Positions 17,181-32,100 of a DNA stretch of 35,904 nt are shown one piece after another. Source of the DNA: a bacterium (GTDB lineage: Bacteria > Planctomycetota > Planctomycetia > Kolteriales > Kolteriaceae). The translations under genes were made by a program, and so were the position numbers. Under the pieces are notes generated by a model. The model worked only from the letters and a program-made list of their open reading frames with translations, searched no databases and was not told the origin of the DNA. The stretch is from NCBI GenBank assembly GCA_019753235.1, contig JAIELF010000012.1, positions 1 through 35,904 of the forward strand, read 5' to 3'. Positions within the stretch are counted from its first letter, which is position 1. Every line of letters starts with the position of its first letter.

Positions 17181-20100
17181 ATGTCCCGATCGAAGAAGCC
17201 TGCGTGGTGGATTGATCTCATCTCTCGACAACAGAACCATCGCCGTCGATCATCGAAGCCCTCTATTTCCTCGAAGCTGGCGCTTGAGTCTCTTGAAGAG
17301 CGAACGCTGCTGGCATTCTCCGCTGTGGTGGACACCATCGGCAAGCTCACCATTCTATCCGACCAGGATGTCGACATTGTCGTCACGAGCAGTCCAGTCG
17401 AGCCCTTCACCACACAAGTGAATGGCGTGAATGTCATGAGAACAAACGGACAACTCGTCCCAGCCGGTCAGATAACCTCGATTCAAATCACGGACGGCGA
17501 CTTTGCGAACGTCATCAATCTCGGGGGCGTCACGAAGGCGGCTTTTCCCGGGATAACGTCGACGATCTCGATTTCGACCAACGGTGGAAACGACAGCATC
17601 ACGGGTTCAGAATGGACCGACTCGATTGTCGCGGGCGTTGGTGACGACACGATCAACACGGTGCTTGGGAACGACACAGTATTCACTGGTGACGGCAACG
17701 ATCTAGTCAACATCGTCCGCGGTCATCATTGGATCGATCTGGGAGCAGGAGACGACCGAGTTGTTCCCAATAGACCGGATGGGGGCGAGGGAGACGACAC
17801 GATCTACGGCAACACGGGTGATGACACCATCGACGGAGGCGAAGGGGTCGATCGGGTCTTCGGCGGTGATGGGAACGACAGCCTCTTAGCCGGTGGTAAT
17901 GGAACTACCCTCGGAGGTGGAAACGCGCACAGCATTCTCTTTGGGCAAGACGGGAACGACATCATCAGTAGTCGCGGTGGAGGACGGAGCATCCTGATCG
18001 GCGGCAATGGTTCAGACAGGATCGAAAGCCGAGACGGAGCAGACATCTTGGTCGATGCGTCCCTTGTCGCGGAAGCCGATCTGAACAATCTCTTCGACAA
18101 GATCGCGCCGGAGTGGAGCGGCCGACGAACCTTCAATCCCACTAACTTTAAGAACTCTTTCGACTCTCCTCCCGTCGACGTGGCGATTCGACGACTCTTG
18201 GGGATACTGACGACGGGGAATAACGCCCCCGTGTTTGTTACCCCGGAAGGCATCATTGAAGACAATGCCCCCGATACACTCATCGCGTCGACCGGCAACG
18301 ACTGGCTTCTTCGCGGCGTGTCTGGTACTACCATTCAAGGGAACGACTACGGCGTCTGGGTCGATCGAACTCGCAACAACGTCAACCCCAGTCGAGATGA
18401 TATTGTCGTACCGATCAACTCAACGACCACGACCATCACCGCCCGTCAACTTCTACTGAACGACATCGATGGAGATCCCGATTCACTTCGGATTGAAGAT
18501 GTTCAGCTTAGTTCCACCGTCACTTCGAGCGCCACTTTTGTCCCCACTTTTCGCCCCGATTCGAATGGGTTGGCGAGCATTGAAATCACTTGGGGCGCTT
18601 TGAATGATCCGATGGAGTTGTTCTATACGCTCAGTGTTTTTTCTTCGACCCTTGATAACCGGCCCGGCATCTCTGTTCGCCGGGCGACCACTCTTACAAG
18701 CACGCATCAAGGTGACTTCAATGGCGATGGTATGCTTGATGCCCTGCGCGTGCGCGATGGAGCGATCGAGATCGCGACTTTTCAGCAGCCAGCTTTTCGC
18801 ACGTGGGCACCTCTTGATACGCAAGTGGTCTGGCTGAACCCGCTCATTGGGGATTTCTCCGGCGATGGTCGGGATGATCTGCTGATGCGGCATGGTTTCG
18901 ACCGAAGCTGGTATCTCTGGACAAGTACGATCGGCGATTCGGCGACACAGTCTTACTGGGCACCTTGGACTCGTTCGAATGCTTGGTCGGATCCGCTTGT
19001 CGGTGATTTCGATGCCGACGGCAAGGATGATCTATTCTCCTTTCGGCAAGAGAATGCCGACCTTGTCATCGCTCGTTCGACGGGGCGAGGCTTCTCAGAA
19101 ACCATTTGGAACAACATCCGCGAACGCATCGGCCAAGCGTACGGAACGCTGCCGACCGAAATAGCGTTCGATATCGGTCAGCTCAATGGATGGGGAGGTG
19201 ATGACGTTCTCGTTCACGATCCCAGAACCGATGGAAAATGGGCGTTCGTTTTGGCCGATGGTTATCGCTTTACCAATCTTTCTGTCCCAGTGAGTTTCCC
19301 GGGTTGGAATGGAACTTATTATGTCGGTAACTTCGACAGTGACCGATCGGACGAAATCCTTGCCTGGAATGCTTCGGGCCAAGGCCAATGGGAAAGTGCC
19401 GAGGTTCTCGGCAATACGATCGCCATGCGCGGCGGAATGGGGAGCAATCACCCTAATCGCAACGACTTCATCGTTCGCGATATCGATTGGGACGGCGACG
19501 AAGATCTGATCACGAAGCCGGCCGGCGCCACGTCACCCAGGTGGCGAGTACTGCGAACGGATGCCAATGGGGTGACACTGGCAGACTCATCCTCATGGGA
19601 TCAATGGCTTGATGCTGCCACCTTTGTCGCGGACGGGAAGCTGATCGCGGGCGAAGTCAACCCAATCGTCAATCTGCGGATCGACACTGCGTCACCATCG
19701 AACAGGCCCGTCCTGTTGGGTGATATTCCTGCGGGTTTCGATGTCTCGGCCGTCACGGTCGAGTTCGATACCGATGGAGATGGAACGGCCGACGGATGGG
19801 CTCGGCCCGATAATGTTAATCGATCGTTTACGTTTCGTCCGTACGGGTTGGCGACGGGTCCGCAGTCCATCCGCGCTAGAATAGCCGTGTCGCCCCCCGA
19901 TCGAGCGACGAGTGTCAGCCTATGGTCAACGCCCCTCTCGTTCATCACCACACCCACGGCGTCGACGTTGCCGATCCCACGCCTTGTGGGATTGGCCGAT
20001 GATATTGGTGGTCGGACGGGTGATAGTGTTGCCAACGACCGAAAAGGTCGCGCTGCGGAGATCGTCTATCAGCTTCAAGCAACAGCGGGTCTCGATTTCG

Positions 20101-23100
20101 CCTCCGTCCGAATCGAGTTTGATCACGATGGCGACGGTCGACCCGATGGCTCCGCTCCCGCGACAACGTCGCTGTCGAACTATCTGGCCGTCGGTCTGGG
20201 GACCGGCACCCATCAAGTGCGTGCTCGGACGCGCGAGTTGGCGACAGGTGGCCGAGTCAGTGAATGGTCGGCTCCCTTGACCTTCTCGGTCTCTGCCAAC
20301 CTAAACGTCATCTATCGCGACTTTCCATTCCCAGGTCAAATCCCAGCGGGCATGCTGCGACATCCTCATTTCGAATCGAACATCTCCCAAGGGTGGTATG
20401 AGCAGATGGTCCAGCCGACGCTGGGCTCAGATGGAAAGCCGATGTATAAGCCTCTCGCCGTTCAGGCCGGCACGACACAATCCAGCACCAATCCACTTGA
20501 TTTCGAACCGGACTTAATCAATGGAGTCGCTCCGCTTCTCGGTCCGTCCAGCCCGCGTTTCCCCCTCACGCCGAAACAATATTTCGATCTTTGGTACAAC
20601 ACCAACACCACGTACAACCAAGAGATTACCGGCCAGCTTTGGTTCGAGGAAACAATCCTCGGATCAAGCGCCTTCAGCTATGCCAGCGACAGCTTCTTCC
20701 CTCTTGATACACAGGGATTTGGCAAGCAGGGGCAGAACCAGAATTTCCTCTTCACGATGCAGATCCAAGGTTCTTTCACTTATCGCTCGGGGCAATCCCT
20801 TAAAAGCAACGGCTCGGATGACGATCTCTGGATATTTGTGAATAACCAACTTGTCGTCGATATTGGTGGGATTCATGGAGCCCAGGAGAGCACGAGCAGT
20901 ATTCAGTCACTTTCCCTCGTGGATGGAAAAACCTACCCCATCGATCTCTTCTTTGCCGAACGGCACACCAGTGCGTCGAACTTCAAGGTGACGCTCAACC
21001 TATCGGACTTGCGAGCACCCACCGTCAGCGAGCCGATCATGGTGGAGCAGGCTCGGTTTCTTACCGATAGTCCTTTCGTCGGGCAGAATCTCGCCATTGA
21101 CTTTAGCGCAAGCAACCCGACACAAGCGATCTCGTTTGAGATCGACTCTCTTATCTTCAATAAGACCGACCCATTCTCGATCAATGATGCGTTTGAAATC
21201 ATGTTGGTCGATGAACAAGGCAAAAGTGCCGTCCCAACGATTGGTTTCGACAAACAAGCCTTCATCAACTGGACCGAAGACGAAGCGCCTCGGTTGGCTC
21301 GCGGAGTCGCCTTTGTTCCTGGATCGGGTGGTAGCCAAGGAAGGATCTACCTTGATACTCGACAGATCTCGGCGGGCTCTCGACTCCGTTTGGTCGCTCG
21401 ACTGATCAACAACGATGGACTCACCGGGAACGGTCCCGACGAAACCACGCAGGCGAGATTTAAACCATCGACACTAGTTCGACACACGACGCTACCGCCG
21501 AACGTTACGTTTCAGGGTACGCAGCCTGTTCTAGGCGAACTTCGTCCTTCGAGCGGTACGATCGCATTGAACGATCTCGGTAGCGTTCGCTCCGCTTTCG
21601 TCGTCGAGTATGGTCACACAACATTCGATAGTCGGCAGGACCGACTCGTCGCAGAGATCGAGTTGACGCCGACCGGGTCGCGGAGTGTTCGAGGTGACTA
21701 TCCAGCCCTTCTGGTGCTCCGTTCGATCAGCGATCCCAGCGTTCGATTGGCCAATCCGCACGGATACACGGCCGAGGGAGATCCTTACTACGACATCACG
21801 TCTCTGGTGTTCGAGAGTAATAAGGACGATTGGAAGACTGGAGACATCCCGGTCACGGCCGAACTCGCATTTATCAATCCGGAGCGAAAGCGATTTACTT
21901 ATGCGCTGGATATTCTGGGGCGATTCAACCAAGCCCCCACGGTGTTGCCGATCGAAGAGGTGATCGAGTGGCGACCGACTGCGCTGGCCCAAGAGTTTCG
22001 CTACACACTGAATGCCCGAGATCCGGAGTCGGACTCAATCACTTGGGAATGGCTCGCGCAACCCAGCGGCATGACGCTCGACGTCACGAGGGGTGAACTG
22101 CGCTGGTCAACGGTGCCGGACCAGGGGGACTATGTGGTTCGAGTTCTTGCTCGCGATGTTCGTGGGGCGGCCAGCATACCTGCCTCGTTTGTCCTCCGAG
22201 TTCTTCCGCCGGCCAACCGCCCACCCCGGTTCACGACAATCCCCGAAGAGTCGGCCCGCGCGGGTCGGACCTTTATCTATTTGCCGAGTGCGGTCGATCC
22301 CGACGGTGACCCAGTGACGCTGCAATCGATTCAGCATCCGCCGGGCGCCGTCTTCGATCCAGTGCTAAAGCAAATACGTTGGACGCCGTCGTCAAGCCAG
22401 ATCGGCCAGGCGTTTCCGATGGAGTTGAGGGCGTCGGATGGAAGAGGGGGAACGGAGACGCAGCGATCTTCTCTTCGGGTGGTCGCGGATCCCGCAAACG
22501 GCCCGCCCGTCATCATCTCGCAGCCTGCGCCACATCATGTCGTGGCAACAAGCTCTACAGGGCAATCGCTGGGGACGGTAAGTCCGACGAGTATCTCTCT
22601 CAATCTGGCGGCGGGCGAACGGAGCCCTGCTCAGTCGGTCAACGTTACATTACAAACCGGCATCGTGAATTCCGCGGACGTCGTATTCATCATCGATCGC
22701 TCACCGAGCATGTCTTTTCGGCATGATTGGCTTATCGGGAACCCGAACCAGAATGTTCCCGTCGGCATGATCGAGCAGGTTGATCGCAAACTGGGCGAAA
22801 GACAGATCACCGGCAATCGGTACGGCTTCATTCTGTATGGGGCCAACATCCAACAGGTAGGTCCGGCCAACAACCCCTGGCTGGTCGATTCGCAGGACAA
22901 CAACAATTACATCGATACGACCGAGGTGCGATCTTTTCTTCCTCTCAACTCCAATGGCAGCCTTTCTCTCGAAGGAACGAACTCCGGACCGGACACAGAC
23001 CTGACGGAGAATGTCTACGCAGCGATTCGTACTGCTCTCGATCGCACGGATTATCGGCCGGGCGTCGGAATCAACTTCATTTTGGTCACCGACGAGGATG

Positions 23101-26100
23101 CCGACGATTTTAATGCCGGCGGTGGACAGGCGGAGTTGTTGGCCCGATTGATCGATAAGAACGTGACACTCTCCGCGATAAGTGCCAATGAGTTGCAAAG
23201 TAACGACAGTCAAGGAAATACCGCCGGCTTTGCACCGACCGTTCCCAGTCAATGGGAACTGAAAGAGGATTACTGGGAGGGCCGACCTACCCCTGGTGAC
23301 GAGGCGGCTCTTTTCAGCACCTGGAACAATCCCTCTTCGGTGAGCCTATCCGCCGAGAGCGGCGGCATGGCTTATGAACAAGGGTTCGCGTTCGATCTCC
23401 GTTTCTCGGCCGCTCGACTGAATGATCAGTCCCCGGGACGAGCTCGCCTCTATTTTAGTTACCGCGATGCACAAAACTATCGATTCATCGAGGCCGACTA
23501 TGCCACGTCCGCTTGGCGGGTCGGCTGGCGCGCGGGCTCTTCGGCTGAAGTTAGCTATGAACTATCGCAACCTTGGTTGCCTCCCGTCGAAGTCGACCGT
23601 GTCTACCGGTTGTCTGTCATTCGGCTCAACATCGGTAGCAACCAATTCGACTACCTTGGGATCGACGGAAGATACATCGAGAGTCATTTTCAAGCTCTCT
23701 TCCCATCGGGAGGCATGCAGCCTTCGCTTAACCATCATGTCGGCAAGACTGGCATCACGATGACGGGCTCCGCTCTCCGGGTCTATGATGTGCACAGTGG
23801 ATGGGAAGACGTTTCTAGAGTGTCACCCGGCGTTAGGCGTCTGTCGGTATGGCGGCAAGAGTTCGGAACGAAGGGGAGCAGACCTGCCGACGGCATCGCG
23901 CCTAATGGCATGGCGTTTTTCGCCAATGCCAACGGGACGACTTCGTTCGGAACCGAAGGTCGGCCTATTCCCGACGATAGTTTCCCGGCCAATCTCCTTC
24001 GCAGCTCTGCCGTCGCTCATTACTGGCCCCTGGTGCAGGCGACCGGCGGCACGATGTGGAACATTAACTCGATCGGCGGCGCGTTCGGCAGACCCATTCA
24101 GGGGAACTTCTCTGCCACCTTTGCGGATCAGCAGCCGAAAACGATCTTTGAATCGACCCGGCCCGAACTAGTTGCGACCGATCCCTCCGCGATTGCCCGC
24201 ATCGAGGTTCTGCCGGCAGTAAGTCCCACGGATAACACCGCTCGATATCAGGTCGAGTTTGTCGGCGATGGACGATCGAAGAATCTCTCACTCCAATTCG
24301 TCACTCGCTTCTCCTATCAGTCGGGTCAGCGCGTGCCGAACCTTCAGACAGGATTGGTTGGCCAGATACCGGTTCGCATCAATGCCCCCTACGAGTACCA
24401 GCTTCGAGCGATTGATCCCGATGGCGACCGACCCCTTCGTTTCCGGTGGACCAAGGCAAACGTGGACCGATTTGGTGCGACGCTGACCGAGGATGGTCTC
24501 TTTGTCTGGAAGCCGGAAGAGAACGGCATCGCGCCAGGGAGTTCGCGAACGTTCTCGGTCACCGTAGAAGATGGGTTTGGCGGCTCGGACACTCAAGAGT
24601 GGACGGTGCAGCTTTTGCCCGCGTCGACCAACGCCGCTCCCACGTTTGTTGTGCCAACGCCGGCAACCGGGAACGGTCGCGTCCCACTTCCCGCCGGTTC
24701 CGAAGAGGCACAGTACGAGTTCACCTTTCGCGCCGTCGATCCGAATAATGATCGAATTCGGTACTCGCTCTTAGGTATTCCGCCAGAAGGAATGACCATC
24801 GATCAGGAGAGCGGCAAGCTTTATTGGCGGCCCGAGGTTGCAGGGAACTACACCATCGACGTCGTCGCCGACGACCCTCGAGGTGGGCAAACCCTCCTGG
24901 CCGCTTCGTTGACCATCGGGCCGCGTACGTCGGGCAATCTTCCGCCGACCTTGACTTCGATCGATCTGTTTCCTCTCGCGGTGGCAGGCGAGGTGTATCG
25001 CGGAAAAGTCTCCGCCAACGATCCGAATCAGGATGCTGTTCGCTACGTTCTTTCGACTGGCCCACGCGGACTCGTGGTCGATGCCGATAGTGGCGTCGTG
25101 GCATGGAAGCCCTCGGCGACGCAGGTCGGTCGACATGATGGTGTCATTCTTGTTCAGGATTCCCGCGGACAGAGCTCCCCAGTTTCATTCCGAATCGACG
25201 TTCAGTCAGTGAACACGCCCCCTTCTTTCGACTCTGTACCGCGAAGCCGAGTCGAACCTGCACGAACGCTGATCATCCCTCTCATGTTGCGCGATCCCAA
25301 CGGTGATCGCCTGAGTTACGTCATTGATCCTGCTGATCTCGATCGAATGCCGACGAGCCATCGCCCCAGTATTCAAGACGCCTCGTCGCCCACATTCCTT
25401 TGGAATGTTCACCCACAACAAGCGACGGGAACCTACAGCTTTGGCGTCTGGGCGCGGGACGGTCGTGGCGGTGACGTCAAACAGACCATCATCGTCGAAG
25501 TCGGGTCGACGGGCGTCACGCCAAACGTTCGGCCGAGAATCACCCTTTACATCCCTCAGGGTCGACTATGGGAATACCAAGTCGCGCCCGCTTTGCCGAA
25601 CACGCGGGTGAGCCTCGACGACTTGGGTAAGGTTCTCGCATGGCGAGTGGAGGAGACAACGATTCGATGGACCCCGCAGGTCGTAGGAGAGTACCCGCCA
25701 AGTGTCGTGACCGTCGAAGGAGAGAAGGGCGCGAAGGCGACACAAGAGATCACGTTGATTGTCGTTCCCTTGGCGAGCAATGCGGCACCAGTGATGTTGC
25801 CAACAACGATCGAGCCGCTGGCGGCGGATATCCCATTCCAATGGACGCCGACCTATTATTCGCCCAGTGGGCAGAGCATCGCATTCTCGTTCGCTTCGAC
25901 ATCGCAACATCCCGTCGGCATGTCGATCGATCCCAGCAGTGGCCGACTCTCTTGGACACCCTCGCGAAGCGCCGCCGGCAAGTACAACGTTCGGTTACAA
26001 CTGACTTCAGGTGCAGCATCGACGATTGCCGACGTTCCCATTGTCGTCCTTGACAATGCTCCTCCGACTTTTCCGATGGCGGGCTCTCCCTCTTGGAACA

Positions 26101-29100
26101 TTCGCGATGGACGCTGGACGATGTCGCTTTCCGCTAGCGATCCCAATCCGGGAGATGCGGCGGGCATCGAGTACTCTCTTCGGCTTGGTCCACCTGGAAT
26201 GACCATCGTAGGTCAATCGCTTCAGTTCGACGCCAGTGGGCCGGGAACATACTCGTACATTCTTCAGGCGAAAGACGCTCGTGGTGGTACATCCATCATT
26301 CAGCGCAGCCTTGTCGTCTTCGATGGACTACTCAATCGAGCGCCCGTTGTTCCCACTCGCCCAACGACGCGCGTTCCCGCTGGCACAACGTACCGGACAA
26401 GGCTTGAAGCCTCCGATCCCGACGACGATAGCCTTCGGTTCGAGAAGATCGAAGGCCCCGGTAATCTCTTCGTCCTGCCTGGCGGTGTAGTGGAGTGGGC
26501 GACGCAAGCGAGCGACACTTCTCGCAATACACACACTTATAAGGTACGTGTTTCGGACAGTCGGAATGTGTTTACCGACCGCGTCTACTCGGTTGATGTG
26601 TTGGCAGGCTACGTCGAGAACGTTGCCCCAGAAATCACTAACGAACCTAAGAAAGGCGTCTTGCTTGGAGAAACGTTCATCTTTCAACCCAAGGCGATAG
26701 ATCCCGATTTTGACCTACTCCGCTGGTCGCTTCTGCTTGGCCCCCAGAATGCATCTTTCAACCCGGAGACCGGGGAGATCCGTTGGACACCCACCGGCGC
26801 CGACAACTCAAGAGAACTGTTCGTCGTGCAAGTGGCCGATCCTTGGGGAGGAAGTGCGGAGCGCGGCTTCGCCGTCCGTGTCAACACCAGCAACCTCCCG
26901 CCGGTACGACTCAACGACCCTCCTTCGGTCACGTACACCGGCCAATTCGTGTCGCAGCCGATGGCCTTCGACGATCCCGAGGGAGATACCGTTGACATAA
27001 CCATGACACCATCCAATTCGTGGCTCACCTACAACAGCCAGACTCGACGGCTAGAAGGAGCTGCTCCCAGTCCGGGCAATTTCGATTTTACCCTGTTGGC
27101 CTCCGACGGCGTGAATCAACTCGCGACCTCCTTTCGGCTCGAAGTTCGGCCGGGCTCGCGTCCTCTTCCGCCTAAGATTGAGAACTTCAGTGCGCCGTTG
27201 TACGCCGTCGCAGGTGGGACGTATGTGTTCGACACGAATGCCACCGATCCCAACAACGACCCGCTAACATTTATCATCACCGGACAACTTCCCAATGCCA
27301 CCTTTGTGGGGGACGAGCTTCGCTGGCCTGTCCCCGCCAATCAACCGACGGGTTTGGCATCTGGCGTGATCGAGATTCGAGACTCTACGGGGTTATCGAC
27401 GCGCATGATCGTCAACATTGCCGTTCTGCCGTCGAATGCGTCGCCATCCATTTCGAGTGCGCTCTCGTCGTTCACGCGTGTGATTGGCAATGATCTGCGC
27501 GAAGACTTGAGGCGATTCGTGAGCGATCCCGACGAACAGGAGGGAGACGTTCCATCGCTTTCGATCGAACTGATCGCGTCGAGTTCACCGAATCTTGTCC
27601 TTCCGAATCTATCGGCCAATGGGGTATTGACGTGGCCTAGATTAAACGCGGTCGCAGGAAATGCGACGTTTCGACTGACGGCGGTCGATCGTGTCGGCGT
27701 TCGAGCAACGCGCGAGTTCGTGATCAGCACCATCCCTGATACTGAGCCCCCGATTCCAGGAATCTCTCCTAGCCAAGGGATCGTCGGGACAATCAATCGA
27801 CCGGTGAGTATCTGGATCTCCACGGAGGATAACGTCGGTGTGGCCGAGCTTCGTGTGAACGTGACCCAGGTGGAACCTGTCGGTGCTAATCGTGTCTATG
27901 ACCTCACGGGTGGCCGAGATAGTGTCTTCAGCTTCACGCCTTTATCGACAGGCATCTACCGCATCATTCCGATCGCCGAAGATCCGAGCAGAAACGAAGG
28001 GCGCGGAACGCCGGTCTTCGTTCGTGTGATCGACCCCGCCGCACCAGCTCCTCGAATCGAAATCGCCTCGCCGATCGGGTCAGCCACGCTCCGTGAGCCG
28101 ACTCCATTGGTGGGCACCATCGATTTCCCAGCGAACGTCGAGAACGCTCGGTATCGTCTTCGGCTCTACGATCAAGCCAGTCCCGAAGAGACGATTTGGC
28201 AAGCAGAGGGGATTGGCGACCGAATCAACGAACCATTTGGATTCACCGTCGACCCACGAACGATCCCCGACGGGCGTTACTGCTTGGTGATCGAAGCCGA
28301 GTATCGGGGATCGGCGATCAATCGATTCGAACGTAGCTTCAGCGTCGCCTCCGAGTCCAAGGTAGGGAACTTTTCGATCAGCTTTGCTGACATGGCCGCG
28401 GCGGTCGCCGGAATCCCGATCGTTGTTCGTCGAACTTACGATTCAATGCGAATTGGCCGAGACAAAGACTTCGGTCGTGGTTGGAAATTGAACGTCGATA
28501 CGACGAGCGTCGATGTCGACCTTGCGACCACGGGCTCAGCCATCAACGCACCGCTCCCATCCTTTAAGAATGGAACCCTCATTACCGTGACCCTTCCGGG
28601 AGGTAAACGCGAGTCCTTTCAGTTTGAGCCGTTTGCTCCGCCCGGCCCGATACAGGCCGTATTCGCTCCACGGTTTCGCGCGGTGCAAGGAACAACGAGT
28701 TCTCTCCGGTTGGCGAATGAACTCCCTCTTTATCCCGGTGCTCGAGAGGGTGAATACCTTGTCAGCGTGGCCGAGGGTGTCCGGTCCTTCAATCCGGCAG
28801 ATCCTTCGATCGGCGGAAGCGGCGCTTACATCCTTCGCACCAGGACGGGAATCGAGTACACAATCGATGCCGCCACTGGCGAGCTTATCAGCCAACGCGA
28901 TCGCGTTGGCAATGAAATTCTCTACACAGGCACAGGCATTGTCGACAAAGCGACCGGGCTCGGCGTGGAGTGGGTCTATGATGACCAGGGACGCATCCTC
29001 TCGATGAGCGGTCCCGGTAATCAAACCCGCAACTATTCTTATTCGCCCGCTGGTGATTTAATCAACGTGACCACACAGGGTGGCAGCGTCAACTCCTTCG

Positions 29101-32100
29101 AATACACAGCGCCTCGTCCAGGTTTGCTCACCGCCATCAAACAACAAAACCGTCTGGTGATGCAGCCGATCTTTGACCCCGTCACTGGTCGGGTGCAAAA
29201 GATCGTCGATGCCGATGGAAAGGAAGCCAATCTCGACTATTCTCTGTCGTTAAGTGGTAATCGGACGCTCGAGCGAGTCCTTGATTCAAGTAGCCCGACG
29301 CAGGCGACGGCCTTGAACGAAGTCATCAAGGATGCTCGCGGCAGAATCATTCGCGAGATCCAGCATCTGCGACAGAACAACGCAGGAACATGGACAACGA
29401 CCGGCTATCTCATCACGGCACATGAGTATGACATCGCCGGCAATAGAACGGCAAGCAGCCGGCCATTCACGCTTTCATCCAGTGCTAATCCGATCGATGA
29501 TGGCTCGCCGGTCTTTCCTTCACGCACGACCTACAACTCGATCGGAAGGCCGACCCGAATTGTCGATGCCCAAGGAAACGTCACCTCCTTCGATTACGAT
29601 CAGGCAGGAAACTTGTGGCGAACAGTCGATCCATTGGGAAGGATTTCCACCCAACAGATCGATCCGAATACTGGACTCTTAAAGGAAACACGCGACGCAG
29701 AAGGTAGAACCACTCGGTACCGATACGACATTGCCGGCAACCTGATCGAGACCATTCAGGTTCGACGCGATAACGGTATTGAGATCTCCGAGAGCCTTTC
29801 CTCGATTGCCTCCAATGCCGCGGGCCAGCCTGTGTCCACGAAGAACGCCTCCGGCCTGGAACGCTTCTTCCGCTACGATCAACGTCAACAACTGGTATTG
29901 ACCTATCGCCTCGCGACGGACGAAAGCATCACGGCACCCGCGGGAATGCTGATTGCCGATCGAACACTGTTCGACAACGAAGGGCGAGAGACCGAGTCAC
30001 GACACTATGTTGTCAGTCTCGCGAACATCTCATCGAGCTCGGCCATAGAGTCCGCTATCGCTTCGATTATGGATGACAGCCCCAACCGCACGATCGAGAG
30101 ATGGTCGACCAGAACAGTCTACGATACGCTCGGCCGAATCGCTCAGTCGATTGATCGTTTTGGCACCATCACGCAAACAACCTACGATCGACGTGGTCTT
30201 GCGGTGCAGTCGGCGACACAAACGCGGGCGACGGCCGACAACACTCCCGTCTGGATGGTGGAACGGACTCTCTATGACGATCAGGGCCGAGAGACATTTA
30301 TCACCGACTCGATGATTCTGGCCGACCCCTTCGCCGCGGCGGTCGCGGTGGCTGGCAGTCTCACGCAGTACGATTCCTTGGGACGCGTGACGCGCGTCGA
30401 GCGACGGACCGATGTTCGTGTCGATCTTCAATTGCAAGAGGACGCTACCGATCCGCTGAGCCGTACCTACCGCACGAACTTGACTGCCGCCGGCACGCTC
30501 ATCACCCACCTCGGAAAAGAGTGGGCTCAAGAGACTCGATATGATGATGCGGGCCGGGTGGACTACACCATCGACCGCTCCACCGGCCTCTATAGCAAGA
30601 CCGAGTACGACAATCTCGACCGAACGATTCGCACGATCGTTCATACGTCGACGAACTGGAACAAACCCGCCGCGATCGTCCATAGCACTTTCTACGATGC
30701 CGCAGGCCAAGTGAGTCGCTCGGTCGATGCGGCCGGTCGATCAACGTGGTTCGAGTATGATCGAACGGGTCGGCAAACGGCCATCGTTCGCGAGGCACTC
30801 CTCGATCCAGAGACCGGTTTGCTTGTTCATCCTCGCATGGAAACGACCTACAATTCGCTCGGCCACAAAGAATCCGAACGAATCAATCTTCGCCAACGTG
30901 TTGCGGGCGACCCTTCGAGTATCGTTCGACAGCATCCTGTCACTGGCCAGGTCCTTTTCGCTCAAGAGACCTCTTTCGAGTACGACATTGCTGGCCGAAC
31001 GACGATGATCAAGCTCCCGTGGGTGGGCACCGGCATCGCGGGAACACCCATCTATCGATACCAATACAACTCGCTCGGCAACCAAACACTTCAGACTGGC
31101 CCAAATCAGGGACAAACTCGCTTCCACTATGATTTCGAAGGACGCCCCACGGGCCGAACTCTACCGCTGGGGGGCGACACTACTTCCAATCCAAACGACT
31201 TCCGCGAGACTTTCACGTATGAACTGACTTCGACCGCCGCGAACGGCGATCGCGTCTACGGCCAACGAGTCGAAGAACGCGACTTCGACGGAAACGTCAC
31301 GCGTTACCTCTACGACAACCGCCCTGGTGCGGGTGGGCGAGTGAAACAGATTGATCGCTACATGCCCGGTACCAACCTTGCCGGGACACCCGACGAGAGA
31401 GTCCTCCTCTCCTACGACAGCTTCGGCCGTGTCATCAACAGTCAGCGCCTCCGTCGTCAGGGGAGTAATCTCATCTCGGATCGTGTCGAGTTGACGACTT
31501 ACGATGCCGACGGTCGAATCACCTCCTTGACAAGCTCAACCGTCGCCGGCAACTCTCTCCCACAGTCGATCTTCTACGAGTACGATCCCTTGGGTCAGCA
31601 CGAGCGAACCTATGCCGGGACGATCGGGTCGGCACATACAGACACTCGTTACACGCATGACTCCTTTGGCCGCTTGGAAATGGTCTCGGTCGTTCGGCGG
31701 TTCAATCAAGTCTTGACCTTGCCGGAGGTGACTCGGTATGGTTATGACAAGGTTGGAAATCTGGACTGGACGGAGCTACCGGGGCAAATGGCCGTCGATC
31801 ACGTCTACGACAACCTCGATCGACTTATCGACGAGATCTACTTCGTCGATACAGACAATGATCACACTTTCGATGGGTTCGACGCCAACGGGGATGACAT
31901 CTATCAGCCGACCGAAGGGGAGCAGCCGCTCGCTCGATACACGACCATCCGGGACATCCAAGGCCGACGAATCGAATCGAGCGATCGAACTTATGTGGTG
32001 AATGCCACGACCAAGGAACTCTTCCGTTGGCAGTATGACTCGCTGGGCCGAGTGGTGAAGGAGGAGTATGCTAAATCGGCGGCGGAACCGAAGAACTATA

